From: Dendrophyllia cribrosa
Lineage: Eukaryota; Cnidaria; Anthozoa; Scleractinia; Dendrophylliidae
Assembly (NCBI GenBank): GCA_024195265.1
Contig: JAJLRJ010000008.1
Span: 24,305,932-24,369,931 of the forward strand
Length of the DNA stretch: 64,000 bases
Direction: 5' to 3'
Part shown: positions 1 to 10,379 of the stretch, piece by piece
Layout: each line of letters starts with the position of its first letter
How positions within the stretch are numbered: position 1 is the stretch's first letter
Notes under the pieces: generated by a model
Told to the model about the DNA's origin: nothing
What the model saw: the letters and a program-made list of their open reading frames with translations, nothing else
Databases searched by the model: none
Program-made: the position numbers and the translations under genes

Positions 1-1
1 A

Positions 2-760
2 CTTGCTGGCCAGCAATCGCATCGAGAAAATGTTCCGTCTTATTCAGTCAGCGAGTGCTACAAACGAGCAATGTACTATCCATTCTTGGACCATTTGATA
101 TCACAACTGGATTCTCACATTATCAAACCAATTTCACTCTCGAAGATAACAAATCTTTTGCAGAAAAATGTTGGTAAATAATTGTTTCTAGCCGAGGTAA
201 GCGTCAGAGAAATTTTGAATGCATATGTTCCAGACATACCAGATGATATCCGCCCATTACAGGAAAACGAATGCACGAGGTAAAAATCTTGTTCGGAGAA
301 AGTGCAAGATCATCTTCCAACCACCATCAGTGCTGAAACACTTCCTCGTTGTCTCCCATTAGAGTTGCCAAATATTTCAAGGGCCTTCACGGCGCTCCTC
401 ACCTTGCCAATTACCACAGCCATTGTAGAGAGGTCTTTTAGTGCGCTGACAAGACTTAAGACCTATTTGAGGTCATCAATAAAGGAAGATCGCCTTAGTG
501 GACTTGTGCCAATGGATATTCATAAACATAACGTGTTTTTGAATTCCGAGGACATCGATTTTGAACACGATTTGGCTGCGTCTGGAAGCAGGGGGGATGG
601 AGCTCCTTTTTTAGGTTGGCCAATAGTTCCTCTTTCTCAAATGGGACCAGAAAAGGTTGCCATTTTAACCCTTAGTAGTCTCGATCTCACTCCAGTAAAA
701 CAGCGACTGTTTTATGAGCTTTTTCATGAGTTTCATGTGAATCAAGGCTCTTCTGTTTGA
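2..760 (+). pseudogene. Decayed hAT-family transposase, C-terminal part
   Basis: One reading frame runs from the window edge to a TGA at 758-760 and is broken only by two in-frame TAA codons (179-181 and 281-283). The first segment reads like the region before the hAT dimerisation domain (YKRAMYYPFLDHLISQLDSH). The longest open part, from 302, carries the diagnostic hAT C-terminal dimerisation block: LPNISRAF, then LPITTAIVERSFSALTRLKT, then LRSSIKEDRLSGL. Known hAT transposases of the ZMYM1-like type end with this block. About 75 residues after HKHNVF have no recognised motif. The 5' part lies outside the window. The stops indicate a dead copy, although the open last part could still be exonised. 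Family call is firm; activity is unlikely. Confidence 0.85.
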
Positions 761-1302
761 CTGAAATGTCTGTAGCATAGGGAATTCTGGAATATAGAAC
801 ATTTTGGTTTTCTGGTTGATAATTAAGGTAAACTTCAGAATTTATATCGACTTCACAAACACTTTTCGAGTCTCAGGAATACAGGAACTGGTATTTTAGA
901 GGGTAAAATCCACTGAAAACTTTTTCCGGGGAGGGGGGGAGCATGTCACCGGACCGGACGCCTTTCGAAGCGCGCGTTTATTGTGGTCGTTGCTGCGTTC
1001 CTACAACTAGTCAAAAAAATCGCTACGCCCCTGGTAATTAGATTGAATATGACGTTGACGGTTTTAAATAATATTTTAAAGGATGTATTGCAAGTTAGAA
1101 GCTGTCTAACAAACTCGAATGTGGAATAATTAATATCGATCAAAATTTAAAATGAATAGTGAATAACTTAGAAAAAATGAAAGGAATAATGAAAAAGTGA
1201 GATCCAATTATTCCGCTTCCACTCCTTGTGAACCGGTACATGTGGACAGGTAACTCTTACATAAAGCAAGGACCACGAACCTTCATCATCGATATACATA
1301 TA
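761..1302. other. No gene seen
   Basis: AT-rich sequence after the hAT fragment. No coding frame with recognisable content, no tRNA and no clear repeat arms were seen. Confidence 0.5.
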
Positions 1303-1304
1303 TA

Positions 1305-1718
1305 GGTGTGGTTACACACACCACGGTAAATGGCATTTCCCTTGGTAGATCATCCCGCGGTGCATCACACTTGGATTTTTATAGTATACACCGTGTTAAT
1401 CAGCGGTTACACGCGATTTGTGATTTGCCAAGGTAAAAAAATGTCACGCAATTCAGTGAATCAAATTTCCTTTGCGGTTACGTGTTGATGTCAAACGGAG
1501 CATCGTGATTGGCTCTTGTACCTTGGGCATCAAAACGCCATTGCAACTTACCACGTTAAATGTCATGGGCGCTTCGTATGCATGATCTTTTTTATGTATC
1601 CATGGATATTTAGCAATGGGAAATTTATCTAGGGAAATGTCGGTCACACTCACTAAATGCACTTTCCCATGGTGAAAGGGTCATTTACCACGGTAAAAGT
1701 GCCCCGTGTAACCGCACC
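1305..1718. mobile_element. Inverted-repeat (MITE-like) element flanked by TA
   Basis: The left end GGTGTGGTTACAC at 1305 matches the reverse complement of the right end GTGTAACCGCACC ending at 1718. The similarity extends inward through CACGGTAAAT near both ends. TA stands immediately outside each end (1303-1304 and 1719-1720), as expected for a TA target-site duplication. The 414-bp interior has no long coding frame and repeats the motif CCACGGTAAA. It is a non-autonomous DNA element; superfamily not determined. Confidence 0.65.
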
Positions 1719-2081
1719 TATCGTTTCCACTGATACCAAGGGTTTCTTAGCTACGATGGTTTATTATTTCTGTTTCTATCTTTGCCATGAAAATATTGGC
1801 GAAAGAAACTGCCATATACTTTTGTTCCCATTGCGCCGGGTGCCATGAGTCTGAAGGTCGGTCTTTCCCGATAAATTGGAAAGAGTTTTCTTGTTGTATT
1901 AGTCTTAGCATTTCTCTCAGATAGTTTGTTGCCTATCGGACGGTTGTTTGTTTGGAATATGTCATCTGCTTTATAATTTAAACATACACTGTAGTCCTAA
2001 TTCCTTTCTCCTGTGGTAATATTAGTGTATAGACTTGTTACGTCAGGTGCTTATTACCCAAGCTCCTGGTTGCGTCCATTG

Positions 2082-2235
2082 TAGCCTGCATAGCTGGCGT
2101 TTTTTTTTGCGTGCGATGCTGAATTCGCGAGCGGTGAAGCAGCGAGTTTCGAGCGGCGAAGCCGTGTTTCTCGCGGCTTCGCCGCTCACGCGAATTCAGC
2201 ATCGTGCGCAAAAAAACAGCCAGCTACGCAGGCTA
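2082..2235. mobile_element. 154-bp foldback element with 9-bp target-site duplication
   Basis: The element starts TAGCCTGC and ends GCAGGCTA. The terminal arms pair over about 45 bp (left 2082-2130, right 2188-2235) around a GC-rich core. The 9-bp sequence CGTCCATTG stands directly on both sides (2073-2081 and 2236-2244), so the borders are exact. A 9-bp duplication is typical of Mutator-like elements, but no transposase is present, so that placement is inference. The open frames across it are artefacts of the palindrome. Confidence 0.85.
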
Positions 2236-2397
2236 CGTCCATTGAAACAAGGATAATGTTTTTCGGAACTCACGTTTTGAGAAAGTTTTGAGAATCAACT
2301 CATCGTTTTTGTTCAAGCGTTTACATAGATCGGCGGAAAATAAAGGTCTCCCAGTATCAGAACAGGGCGACTCCTCTCAGTTTGGACGAGTATTTAA

Positions 2398-2940
2398 AGG
2401 GTGGTAAAGGGGGGTCTGGATCACGTTTCACGAAAAATAAAATTGTCATTTCACGTTTCACGGAGAATAAAATGGCCATTTCACGAAAAAAAAACATCAT
2501 TACTTTTTGCTAATTAAATTACATCCAAAGTACAGCTTTGTTTGTTGTCTTCACCGACTTTCCATTCCTCGTTCTTCCTGATGTAAAAAGAAAGCTAAGT
2601 TCTTTGTTTTGCTGAAGTTGTGTAAAATTACCTAACCTTGTAGAGTGACCTGGGGTCCAGAATGACGATCAGTCACGGTCATGCATTCGTCATGCAATTT
2701 ACCACCGGCTTAGTTAAACGCTTACTGGATATTTTTTGGGAGGAAGAAAGAATCACGGTTTACAGTAGCATTCCCGCGAAAAAAACAAGTCATTTTGCAG
2801 TGCTCATGAAAAAAAATTCGATTCACGGTTTACGGGTATGTAACCAAATCACGTTTCACGAGAAAAAAAAATAGCCATTTCACAATTCATGGAAAAAAGA
2901 AGGCCTTTCACGGATCACGAAAAAAACCCTTTACCACCCT
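2398..2940. mobile_element. Non-autonomous element built of CACG-A-tract motifs
   Basis: AGGGTGGTAAAGGG at 2398-2411 is mirrored by CCCTTTACCACCCT at 2927-2940. The interior repeats degenerate versions of TCACGTTTCACGAAAAA in the same orientation near both ends (2430-2495 and 2848-2930). No coding capacity. Target duplication not clear. Confidence 0.6.
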
Positions 2941-2979
2941 CTATTCACGATTCCTGTTCCAGGATTATAAATTTCGTTA

Positions 2980-3166
2980 GGGTGTCCCACAATGCTCTGA
3001 TGAAAAGACTGGGCACTAGTGTTTGCAATGGCGGCCTTTGTTTGTGTTGTTTGAATTGGTTGTCGCTTTTATTTTGAGGATTACGTCCCCAAAGGTAAGA
3101 TGTATTTTCTTAAATAACTCAGCATCATAGAGGGTAAGTTTCAAAGGTATAAATTGCTTTCTGGTC
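2980..3166 (+). repeat. Dispersed splice-donor repeat, copy 1
   Basis: Shares GATGAAAAGACTGGGCACTA, then a conserved AATGGCG about 20 bp later, then AAAGGTAAGA with GT at 3095 (a strong splice-donor match), then a conserved ACTCAGCATCATAGAGGG segment, with copies near 14.0 and 27.6 kb. The frame after the ATG closes quickly, so it is not obviously coding. It may be the 5' exon end of a gene or element copied around the genome. Confidence 0.65.
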
Positions 3167-3696
3167 AAGTCTTAAATCACGCAAAATCACCTGTCTTTTT
3201 CACAGGTCTTGATATTTACAGCCATCTTTATGTTTGTGGTCCAGTGAATGTCTTGGAATGATTGATTACGTTTATTTAAGTGTCAATCTTACATAGCAGT
3301 AGAGAACCACTAAATAGAGACACTATCAGATTGTGATTGGATATTTTACTCGTTAATTAAAGTTGTGAATGCAAAGAAAGGACTCTAATCGATTCATCAG
3401 TCTGCTTTTCCTTCACGTCATGACCCTTGCCTTTTGCGAATACAGTTTACGTCTACATATACATCTATAATATTGTAATTCACAAAGGTTTCCCATACAC
3501 GTGAATCAGTCAACCTCATTAGCTAACATTTAATATTTGGGAACCTACTTGTGTTCTTCCGAATCAAGCAAAACATATTCAAATCAGTCTGCTTTGAGAG
3601 ATGCGGAGCAACTTTACAATACCCGTCCACTCTGAAAGCGTAAGATTCGCAGCAATGCAGTCCGTTGACCCGCAATCGGGAAACTGCGGTATAGTG

Positions 3697-3830
3697 TATG
3701 TATTTGTATGTATGTATGTATATATGTATTTGTATGTATTTGGCGTCACTGCGGTCCATGGTCCACGGTCCATGGTATGTAACTATGTATTTGTATGTAT
3801 GTATGTGTATGTATTTGGCGTCACCGCGGT
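3697..3830 (+). repeat. TATG/TATTTG microsatellites with CCATGG repeats
   Basis: Two TATG-rich tracts (about 3697-3746 and 3783-3817) alternate with GCGTCACYGCGGTCCATGG blocks. Related blocks recur at 4291-4333 and 4380-4410, each followed by ATATTAAAGAATGATG. Open frames here are low-complexity artefacts. Confidence 0.7.
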
Positions 3831-3878
3831 CCATGGTCCATGGTCGCTGTTCTTGAATGTACTAATGAGTGATGTTAA

Positions 3879-4251
3879 AGGGGGAGTATCACGGGAATTT
3901 TGATGTTTTTTGGTCAAAGCCATTTTACAATTATACCTTTACTTATTTACAAAGAAATACTAAAACACCAGGAGAGTGAAATCAGCCAATTCTTGAAAGA
4001 GGGACAGATTATGGTCTGTCCTAGCCCATTTGGAGACGAAAATGTGGTAACTTGAAAACAATTAGGCTAATTTTTTTCAAGTTGTAATTCATTGAGACCC
4101 AGTCTGTCTATGACCAGAGACACTAATCGACAGTTTTGATATATTTTGTGACAATTTATCACACCTTTGGAGCTTTATTTTTTAGTTTCTGATCATACAA
4201 TAACATTTTTTTCTTTTTAAAATGACACCAAATCCCCGTGATACTTCCCCT
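3879..4251. mobile_element. 373-bp TTAA-flanked MITE
   Basis: Ends AAGGGGGAGTATCACGGG on the left and CCCCGTGATACTTCCCCTT on the right form terminal inverted repeats. TTAA lies directly outside both (3875-3878 and 4252-4255), the target-site duplication of piggyBac and Kolobok elements. The interior has no gene. It sits inside the larger 3611-5097 element, so it is the younger insertion. Confidence 0.8.
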
Positions 4252-4710
4252 TTAACACTCTATACAATATGTAGATGTAAATATTTACCTGTCACCGTGG
4301 TCCGCGGTCCACGATCCGTGGTCCACAGTCGATGAATATATTAAAGAATGATGTAAACACTTTATTGTGTGTGTATTTGCCGTCACCGGAGTCCATGGTC
4401 CATGGTCGATGATCTTGGATATATTAAAGAATGATGATATATATGAATGATTATATCTGATTGCTGGAAGGCTTATTCCAATTTGTCAAAACATGGTTAT
4501 GAGCACCGAACAGTCAATCATTCAGTTGAGTTTGTTAAAAGTGATGATAATATGAATAAAATGGAAGGGCAATGGCGTCAAACAAAGGTTAAGCTGCCTC
4601 CATTTGGTGTATGAAAACACTATTTTTCCTCTGACTTGGCGGAATGTATGTGGCGACACATTCACAAAGAGGACTATTTATTTCAAGCCTTCCTAACATA
4701 TATAACATGT

Positions 4711-4930
4711 ATGTAGTGTTACCATAACACTAAATAAAAGCTAACTAATTCGAGTCAGTGCTTAACCCCAATCACTATAGATCAGCGCTTAACTCCAAAA
4801 AAAGCAATTCATTGATGGCTTATATGTAGTGTTACCATAACACTAAATGAAAGCTAACCATTTCGTATCAATGCTTAACCCTAATCACCATAGATCAGCG
4901 CTAAACTCCAAAAACACAATTCATTGATAA
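4711..4930. repeat. Tandem duplication, unit about 113 bp
   Basis: ATGTAGTGTTACCATAACAC with the following AGCTAAC...GCTTAACYCYAATCAC...CATTGATRRC recurs about 113 bp later. Two copies, diverged at several bases. Confidence 0.7.
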
Positions 4931-5190
4931 CATAATTTATTTTTATAATTATTATATGTATTCATCTAGCTGCGGACCGCGTTGGCAAATCTTAGTGTTT
5001 TCGTCATTCTTAATTTATTAATGTATTCATCGACTACGCGGACCGCGGTTACACTTGTTTTACCTTACGCTTTCAGAGTGGACAGGTATTGTAAAGTTTA
5101 GCCAGAGATGCTTTAGCCTCATGTTATGACCTTGCCTTTTACAAATACAATTTAATATTTAGGAACCGACCTGTGTTCTTCAAAATATGT

Positions 5191-6069
5191 TTAAAAGTTA
5201 TATTAAAAGCTGGTTAGACCTATTCACTGACAATTTACTTTGGTATGATATGTAAAGATGAAAAAATATCCTTTGTTATTATGAAAAATATAATACTATT
5301 AAACAGTACCATTCAAATGCAAGTTGACGGTCTTGACATTATCCTTGAAACTTAATCCTTTGTCTCGAAATTCAAGTGACTTGGGTTTTAAGACATGAAT
5401 CAGGGATCAAGGAGCAAGAATCGAGGATCAAGAATCGTGAAACAAGGAGTTCTTGAATATGCAAACTTGAAAAGGATTTCGAGAAAATGATTTATTTCTC
5501 AAACAAAGAATAATAGTGGTTTGCACTTGGCACTTTGCAAGCTTTTGTACATTGTACAAACATGAAAATCTTACTGTGGTATGAGATGTTATTATTGTTA
5601 TCAGATGCAATTTATAAGCCATTTGCAAATCAGAGCATTTGCATGCAACTTAGCGAAAATGCATGTTTTTATAAGTTAAAGAATTTATTATTTATCAAGT
5701 GGTATTCTCTCTGTAAACTCTGTAACACACAACAACAGAGACCGAGTTCCAGTTGATCAGTCACCAACTTTCAGACACTGTATTGTATTGCTTATAAATG
5801 AATCATTAAGCCAAAAACAAAAGACCACTGAGTTTTAAGTAGGGTACAACGAGGCAGGAGAGGGAGGTAGGCAAGCGGGTAAAAATTGCAATACTGCATA
5901 TAATCTTTATAGAAAAAGCAGAAAGAAGCTGGAGGTACCAAAAAAGGAGTGGAAACCAGGGGCATGGCTAAGTTTTGACCCCTTAAATCTCCCCACTTTT
6001 AACTGACTGAGGTTTTTTCAATAGTGTTACTCAAATGTACAACCTAATTTTAACTTTTTTCATTTCTAG
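5191..6069 (+). other. Upstream region and intron end of zinc-finger gene 1
   Basis: No convincing coding frame was seen. The last bases form a pyrimidine-rich tract ending CATTTCTAG at 6061-6069, a good splice acceptor. Upstream exons of the zinc-finger gene could not be placed. Confidence 0.5.
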
Positions 6070-6086
6070 GAATATAAGGAAGAAAG

Positions 6087-6815
6087 ATGTGTGTGTTACC
6101 TTGCTGCATGCAACATGTTGTTACAAAAACAAAGAAAAGAGAAAAAAAGAAAACAGATGGTGTAACAAAGCATTGCAAGTACAATACAGAAGAGAAACCA
6201 TACAAGTGCAGATATTGTGCTAAGTGCTTTAGTCGGTCATCAAATTGCAAGACTCATGAGCGAATTCACACAGGAGAAAACCCTTATAAGTGCAAGCATT
6301 GTGATAAGCAGTTTAGGCAGTTATCAAATTGTAAGGCCCACGAGCGAATTCGCACAGGAGAAAAACCTCATAGGTGCAAGTATTGTGATAAGCAGTTTAG
6401 TCTGTCATCAAATTGTAAGGCCCATGAGCGAATCCACACTGGAGAGAAACCTAATAAGTGCAAGATTTGTGATAAGCAGTTTAGCCATTCATCGCATTGC
6501 AGGAGACACGAACAAATTCACACAGGAGAAAAACCTTATAAGTGCAAGTATTGTGATAAGCAGTTTATTCAGTCATCACATTGCAGAGAACACGAACGAA
6601 TTCACACAGGAGAAAAACCTTATCAGTGCAAGTATTGTGATAAATGCTTTACCACCTCATCAGAATACAAGAAACACAAACGAATTCACACAGGAGAAAA
6701 ACCTAATAAGTGCAAGTATTGCGATAAATACTTTAGCAACCTATCAAACTGCAAGAAACATGAGCGAATTCACACAGGACAAAAACCTCATAAAATAATA
6801 CAAGTATTGCGATAA
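6087..6815 (+). CDS. C2H2 zinc-finger protein, exon with seven intact fingers
   Basis: A tandem C2H2 array, probably a nuclear DNA-binding protein. After about 34 basic residues (KTKKREKKK) come seven fingers of the form C-x2-C-x12-H-x3-H joined by TGEKP linkers, starting YKCRYCAKCF. Residues between the second Cys and first His vary (SRSSNCKT, RQLSNCKA, SLSSNCKA, SHSSHCRR, IQSSHCRE, TTSSEYKK, SNLSNCKK), as expected for base-contacting positions. A splice acceptor ends at 6069, so the exon starts at 6070. The frame has a TAA at 6075, hence the ATG at 6087 as start; the exon's upstream part would be 5' UTR. The frame ends at 6815 just after a seventh linker because of an indel; more fingers follow in other frames. 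Close paralogue of the locus at 38.3 kb. Truncated gene or pseudogene cannot be decided from sequence. Confidence 0.8.
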   Translation: MCVLPCCMQHVVTKTKKREKKKTDGVTKHCKYNTEEKPYKCRYCAKCFSRSSNCKTHERIHTGENPYKCKHCDKQFRQLSNCKAHERIRTGEKPHRCKYCDKQFSLSSNCKAHERIHTGEKPNKCKICDKQFSHSSHCRRHEQIHTGEKPYKCKYCDKQFIQSSHCREHERIHTGEKPYQCKYCDKCFTTSSEYKKHKRIHTGEKPNKCKYCDKYFSNLSNCKKHERIHTGQKPHKIIQVLR

Positions 6816-7108
6816 GCAGTTTAGCTATTCATCACATTGCAAGAGACACGAAATGACCCACACAAGGAAGAAAGGTGACAAGTGTTTTCGCTCATTACAT
6901 TCATTAAAAAGCTCACTCAAGAAACACTTATTTGACATACGAGGATGAAGCCGCTCACTTAGGAGAAATAGAGCCTCAACTGTTATCTTCCACAGCTGAA
7001 CACACTGCAAACCAGGTAAACACATTCAGCTGTTGGATTTGTCAAGAGGAATTAAGTAGTCAGGAGGTTCTTATGGAACACTATGACAATCACATGATTC
7101 TAGAGTGA
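6790..7108 (+). pseudogene. Frame-shifted 3' part of zinc-finger gene 1
   Basis: After the linker the expected CATAAGTGCAAGTAT reads CATAAAATAATACAAGTAT, a net +4 change. The eighth finger (YCDKQFSYSSHCKRHEMTH, first Cys lost) continues in the next frame to a TGA at 6946. A second +1 shift near 6935 opens a third frame that reads DEAAHLGEIE and then an unusual last finger with C-x2-C and H-x4-H (FSCWICQEE, EVLMEHYDNHM), ending at TGA 7106-7108. Continuity of protein sense across three frames shows this was the original C-terminus. The indels may be real mutations or assembly errors. Confidence 0.65.
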
Positions 7109-9286
7109 CACTGGATTCTGGAGAAATGTCACAATGGAGCATTTTACAGTGCGATGCGCCTTACTGTGAGCATGCAACAATCATTTTTACAAGTTAGCCA
7201 ATCAGAGAGTGTAAATTCAATTGATGGGCACGCCTCCTCGTAAAGTTGAGCATCATGGAATGTTGTCTCTGTGTTTATCATAGGAATGCAAAGTTAGGTA
7301 CAAATATGAAGATTTTATTCACTTTATTGCTTCACAATAGAAAAATGATTATAAGAATTGGCTGTTGATATCATGGAAACTCGTAAAAAACATTTGTTGG
7401 GTGCTCACGGTATACTGTAGGTGCACAGTACTGTAATGTTTGAAGTATCAAGATTATCTATTGTAGATTTAGTCCCTCTGGTGAATGCATTGTGTGGGCA
7501 AGTTTCACTGTAGTTACTGGGTTTTTTTTAACACAAATGTGATTTATTTAAAATATATTATGCAATATTGGGTAAGGAATAGAGGCCATGGTCCAAGTTG
7601 GTTTGTTCATGACAAAACGTTAACTAGCTTTTAGATTAATGGTCACCTCTACTGAGCATTGTTATTGAAATTATTGTTTCGGTTTCGACACGTGGATGCC
7701 ATTTTGTGAAACTATATTGAGAAATGGACTTCCTGATCACAGTTGTTTTGTGCTCATTTATTAAAGTTTGTATCATATTTAAAGTTTTGAAACAGTAGTT
7801 GTAGTCACTATTTGACACAGTTTTTTTTGTAGTTTTCACTGTTTATTGAATTTATACACCGAACTTACATTAGTGACCACTGCTTATTAATTATAACCTA
7901 AAACTGAATACTGATTACAGATCTAATAATGAACAACTTACAAGCTACTAATTAGTGAAAAAAAAATAAGTGTAACTACTGATTACATAATATATATAAT
8001 GGAAGAAACATGACGTTTTAAACTGATCGTCAATAGATGAACTTGGGAGCTGGTGTCTAGAAAGCTGGTGGGGGCCTTATGCAATTTCAAGGCAAGCAGG
8101 GAGGTATCCATGGCAACCCTGAGAGCGGTAACCACCCCTACGTGCAGCCTACTTTCCTAACCTCCTCCTTACCCAAGTCCACCTAGACTGACAATGGGAG
8201 GGAGGGGCGGGGCAAGACTCCTGGCAGATTCGCTTAACAGCAAGCCAATGGTTCGGCAACAAGCGGCTTGAATGCGATACGATGCAAAATGTAACGCAAG
8301 ACACAAATAAGACTAGTCAAAAATCCCATAGGACGCCCACAGAACATGTACTGTCACGAAGCAAAGCGCTGACTGCATAGACTCGATTTCAACTTTGCTT
8401 AAATTGCATTTAGCCATATTTATAGAAGGTACATGTAGGAATAACAATAGGAAGTTTTGAGACATCAAAGTTACATTAACACAGGGTTTGATAAATGATG
8501 ACGAGAAAAATGTTCCCAAATTCAGAAACTTTAATTTTGATTTGGGAGGGGTTGCTGTGGGGTGAAGAGTTGGTGCGAGAACTATTGTAGTGCAGGGATA
8601 CGGAAGCTGCGCAGATTTTCTGAAATGGTTCCTAAGTGGAAAACTGGCGACCATTTCAAACAAAGACCCAGGATGCATTGGGGGCTTGTTTATTACTCTA
8701 CCTTGTAGCGGAATCAACGTACATTTCGCAAACAGGCTGATATTCACAAAACCTCTAGCCCACCCCCACCCGCTCAGTGCATCCGAAAACACCGACAGAC
8801 TCTAATGAGCAATAATTCTTGATTGACCATTTTAAGTTTCAAAAAATAATGCAAATAGTAAGAATACGATTATAATCGAATGTCGAATGTTATATGTACT
8901 TTCCTCAAACATTTTTGTCAATTTGTTACTTTAAATGACTCACTTGGTCATCTGAAATTCGTGTGAACAGTCTTACAATATGAAAATTTGCTATGGACGT
9001 AAGTATTCAGACCTAGAAACGCCAGCTTTTGAATCTCTTTACGGTGGCCAATTTACCTTATCAACTCAGTTGAGAAAACCAAATTTTCATGTTTCAATTC
9101 CCCACCAACGCAGCACCTACGGTTATTTACAAACTAACCCCTTTAACCTTTAAATCACTGTTTAAATGCGTTTAGTTTACTTTTCTTCTTTATAAAGTTT
9201 CCGTTAACTAAAAAAAAACCAGCCTTCTTGACAGAAATTCCAGGTGTGAACATACTACAAGTATGGATTGACTTCAGACTCGATAT
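7109..9286. other. No gene seen
   Basis: Long AT-rich stretch with scattered short open frames. The longest (complement 8313-8792) has no recognisable domain. 8030-8830 is more GC-rich, but no arms or motifs were identified. Confidence 0.4.
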
Positions 9287-9287
9287 G

Positions 9288-9550
9288 ACACTCAATTGAA
9301 AATTGCTCTATAGAGCAGATTTCAATTGAGTGTGAAAAGTAATTACACAATTGCTTTGGTTTTTCATTGCTACGTTTTGTGATTGGCTAAAAAAATCTCG
9401 CGCACTTTCTCGACGAATCAGAAGTATTAGGTCTAAAAAACCAAAACCGAAACCAAAACCAATTTATAAGATTAATTATTGTATGTAGTAGTCCACGGCT
9501 CACTGGAAGAGCAGTTTTAAATGGAAGTGATCCCGTGTTTTTTAAGTAAA

Positions 9551-9637
<87 letters not shown>

Positions 9638-9798
9638 ACCAATCGTGACTTGCTCGCACGCGCTTTCCCGCGCTTGGCGCCGCCGACATGTAATTGCTTC
9701 GAACTCTGATTGGTTCATTGATTTGTTCACGACTGCTGTGATTGGTCAGAGTAATTACTTTGGTTTTGGTTTTACCACACTCAATTGAAAACTGCTCT
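9288..9798. mobile_element. MITE with a second terminus abutting it
   Basis: The terminus AGAGCAGATTTCAATTGAGTGTG at 9312 is matched by the inverted end CACACTCAATTGAAAACTGCTCT at 9776-9798; both are followed inward by GTAATTAC and CCAAAACCAAAACC. Directly left of the element, 9288-9311 is another inverted copy of the same terminus, so two ends meet head to head at TCTATAGA. The interior holds the long GAT microsatellite. Confidence 0.7.
9551..9636. repeat. GAT/ATC trinucleotide microsatellite, about 28 units
   Basis: Uninterrupted GAT units. Frames on either strand give poly-Asp, poly-Met, poly-His or poly-Ile and are not genes. Confidence 0.95.
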
Positions 9799-10332
9799 TA
9801 TACTATTGTCATTATTTAAGAAATTGTAAACACATCACACCGCAACGATATCAAACTCACATTAATTAATAAGCTTAGGTGTTTGGCATTCAGTCGGCAC
9901 ACTTTTTACCTTATTACGGCTTAAAATTCTTTATAAAAGCTCTTATAAATCTTATTGAAAATCATGTCATGTGTAGGTAAAACTAATACGTCCCAGTATA
10001 ATATAGTGTGGAATTGTAGTTAAAACTGTCAAAAATTATAAACCACACGACTCGTTAAACTTGCGAAAACTATAAACACGTACACGTCACAACACGAATG
10101 CGTGAAAGACGTAAAACCTAGGCTTTTTAATCAACTCAGCTTATCTAAAAAAGCTACAAAGTACTTTTTTTGTCGCGTTCGAAGAACGCAATCCTAATTT
10201 CGTGTGGTTGTCCTGTGGTTTAATTATGTGCAGTAAAATTTGAGACCTTTTGGTGGCCGGTCTTCCAAATGGCCGCCCCTATTGGTTTTTTTCAGGGGCT
10301 CATTTCCGCCGGAAATTCCTTCGAGCGCGTCT
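9799..10332. other. No gene seen
   Basis: AT-rich sequence; no coding frame, RNA gene or repeat arms recognised. Confidence 0.4.
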
Positions 10333-10379
10333 CCATAATCTGTGATTACTGCTAGTACTAGTAGTAATCATAGATTATA
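10333..10379. repeat. Short palindrome at the start of a duplicated block
   Basis: ATAATCTGTGATTACT pairs with AGTAATCATAGATTAT around CTAGTACTAG. The right half plus TAGTGCGTCTCCTTAT recurs at 11612, where the second duplicate block begins. Confidence 0.65.

Larger units (their letters stand above)
3611..5097. mobile_element. 1.5-kb inverted-repeat composite element
   Basis: ACTTTACAATACCCGTCCAC and the following bases through TAAG (3611-3644) are the reverse complement, with few changes, of 5064-5097. Between the arms lie TATG microsatellites, repeated CCATGG motifs, a TTAA-flanked MITE (3879-4251) and a 113-bp tandem duplication. Sequence just outside the left arm (about 3415-3600) is partly repeated in direct orientation outside the right arm (5110-5190). 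No coding gene inside. Confidence 0.6.

Noticed and set aside
2035..2256. 73-residue open frame
   Set aside because: Lies across a palindromic foldback; open on account of symmetry.
6217..6798. 193-residue open frame in the zinc-finger 1 region (repeats of SASIVISSL)
   Set aside because: Second-frame shadow of the tandem finger repeats; the same shadow appears over gene 2. The real frame has perfect C2H2 spacing.
8313..8792. 159-residue minus-strand open frame
   Set aside because: No domain, no splice context, composition like surrounding non-coding DNA. Could be part of a repeat I cannot define.
9387..9788. Poly-His, poly-Ile, poly-Asp and poly-Met proteins
   Set aside because: Frames of a GAT microsatellite; no real gene.
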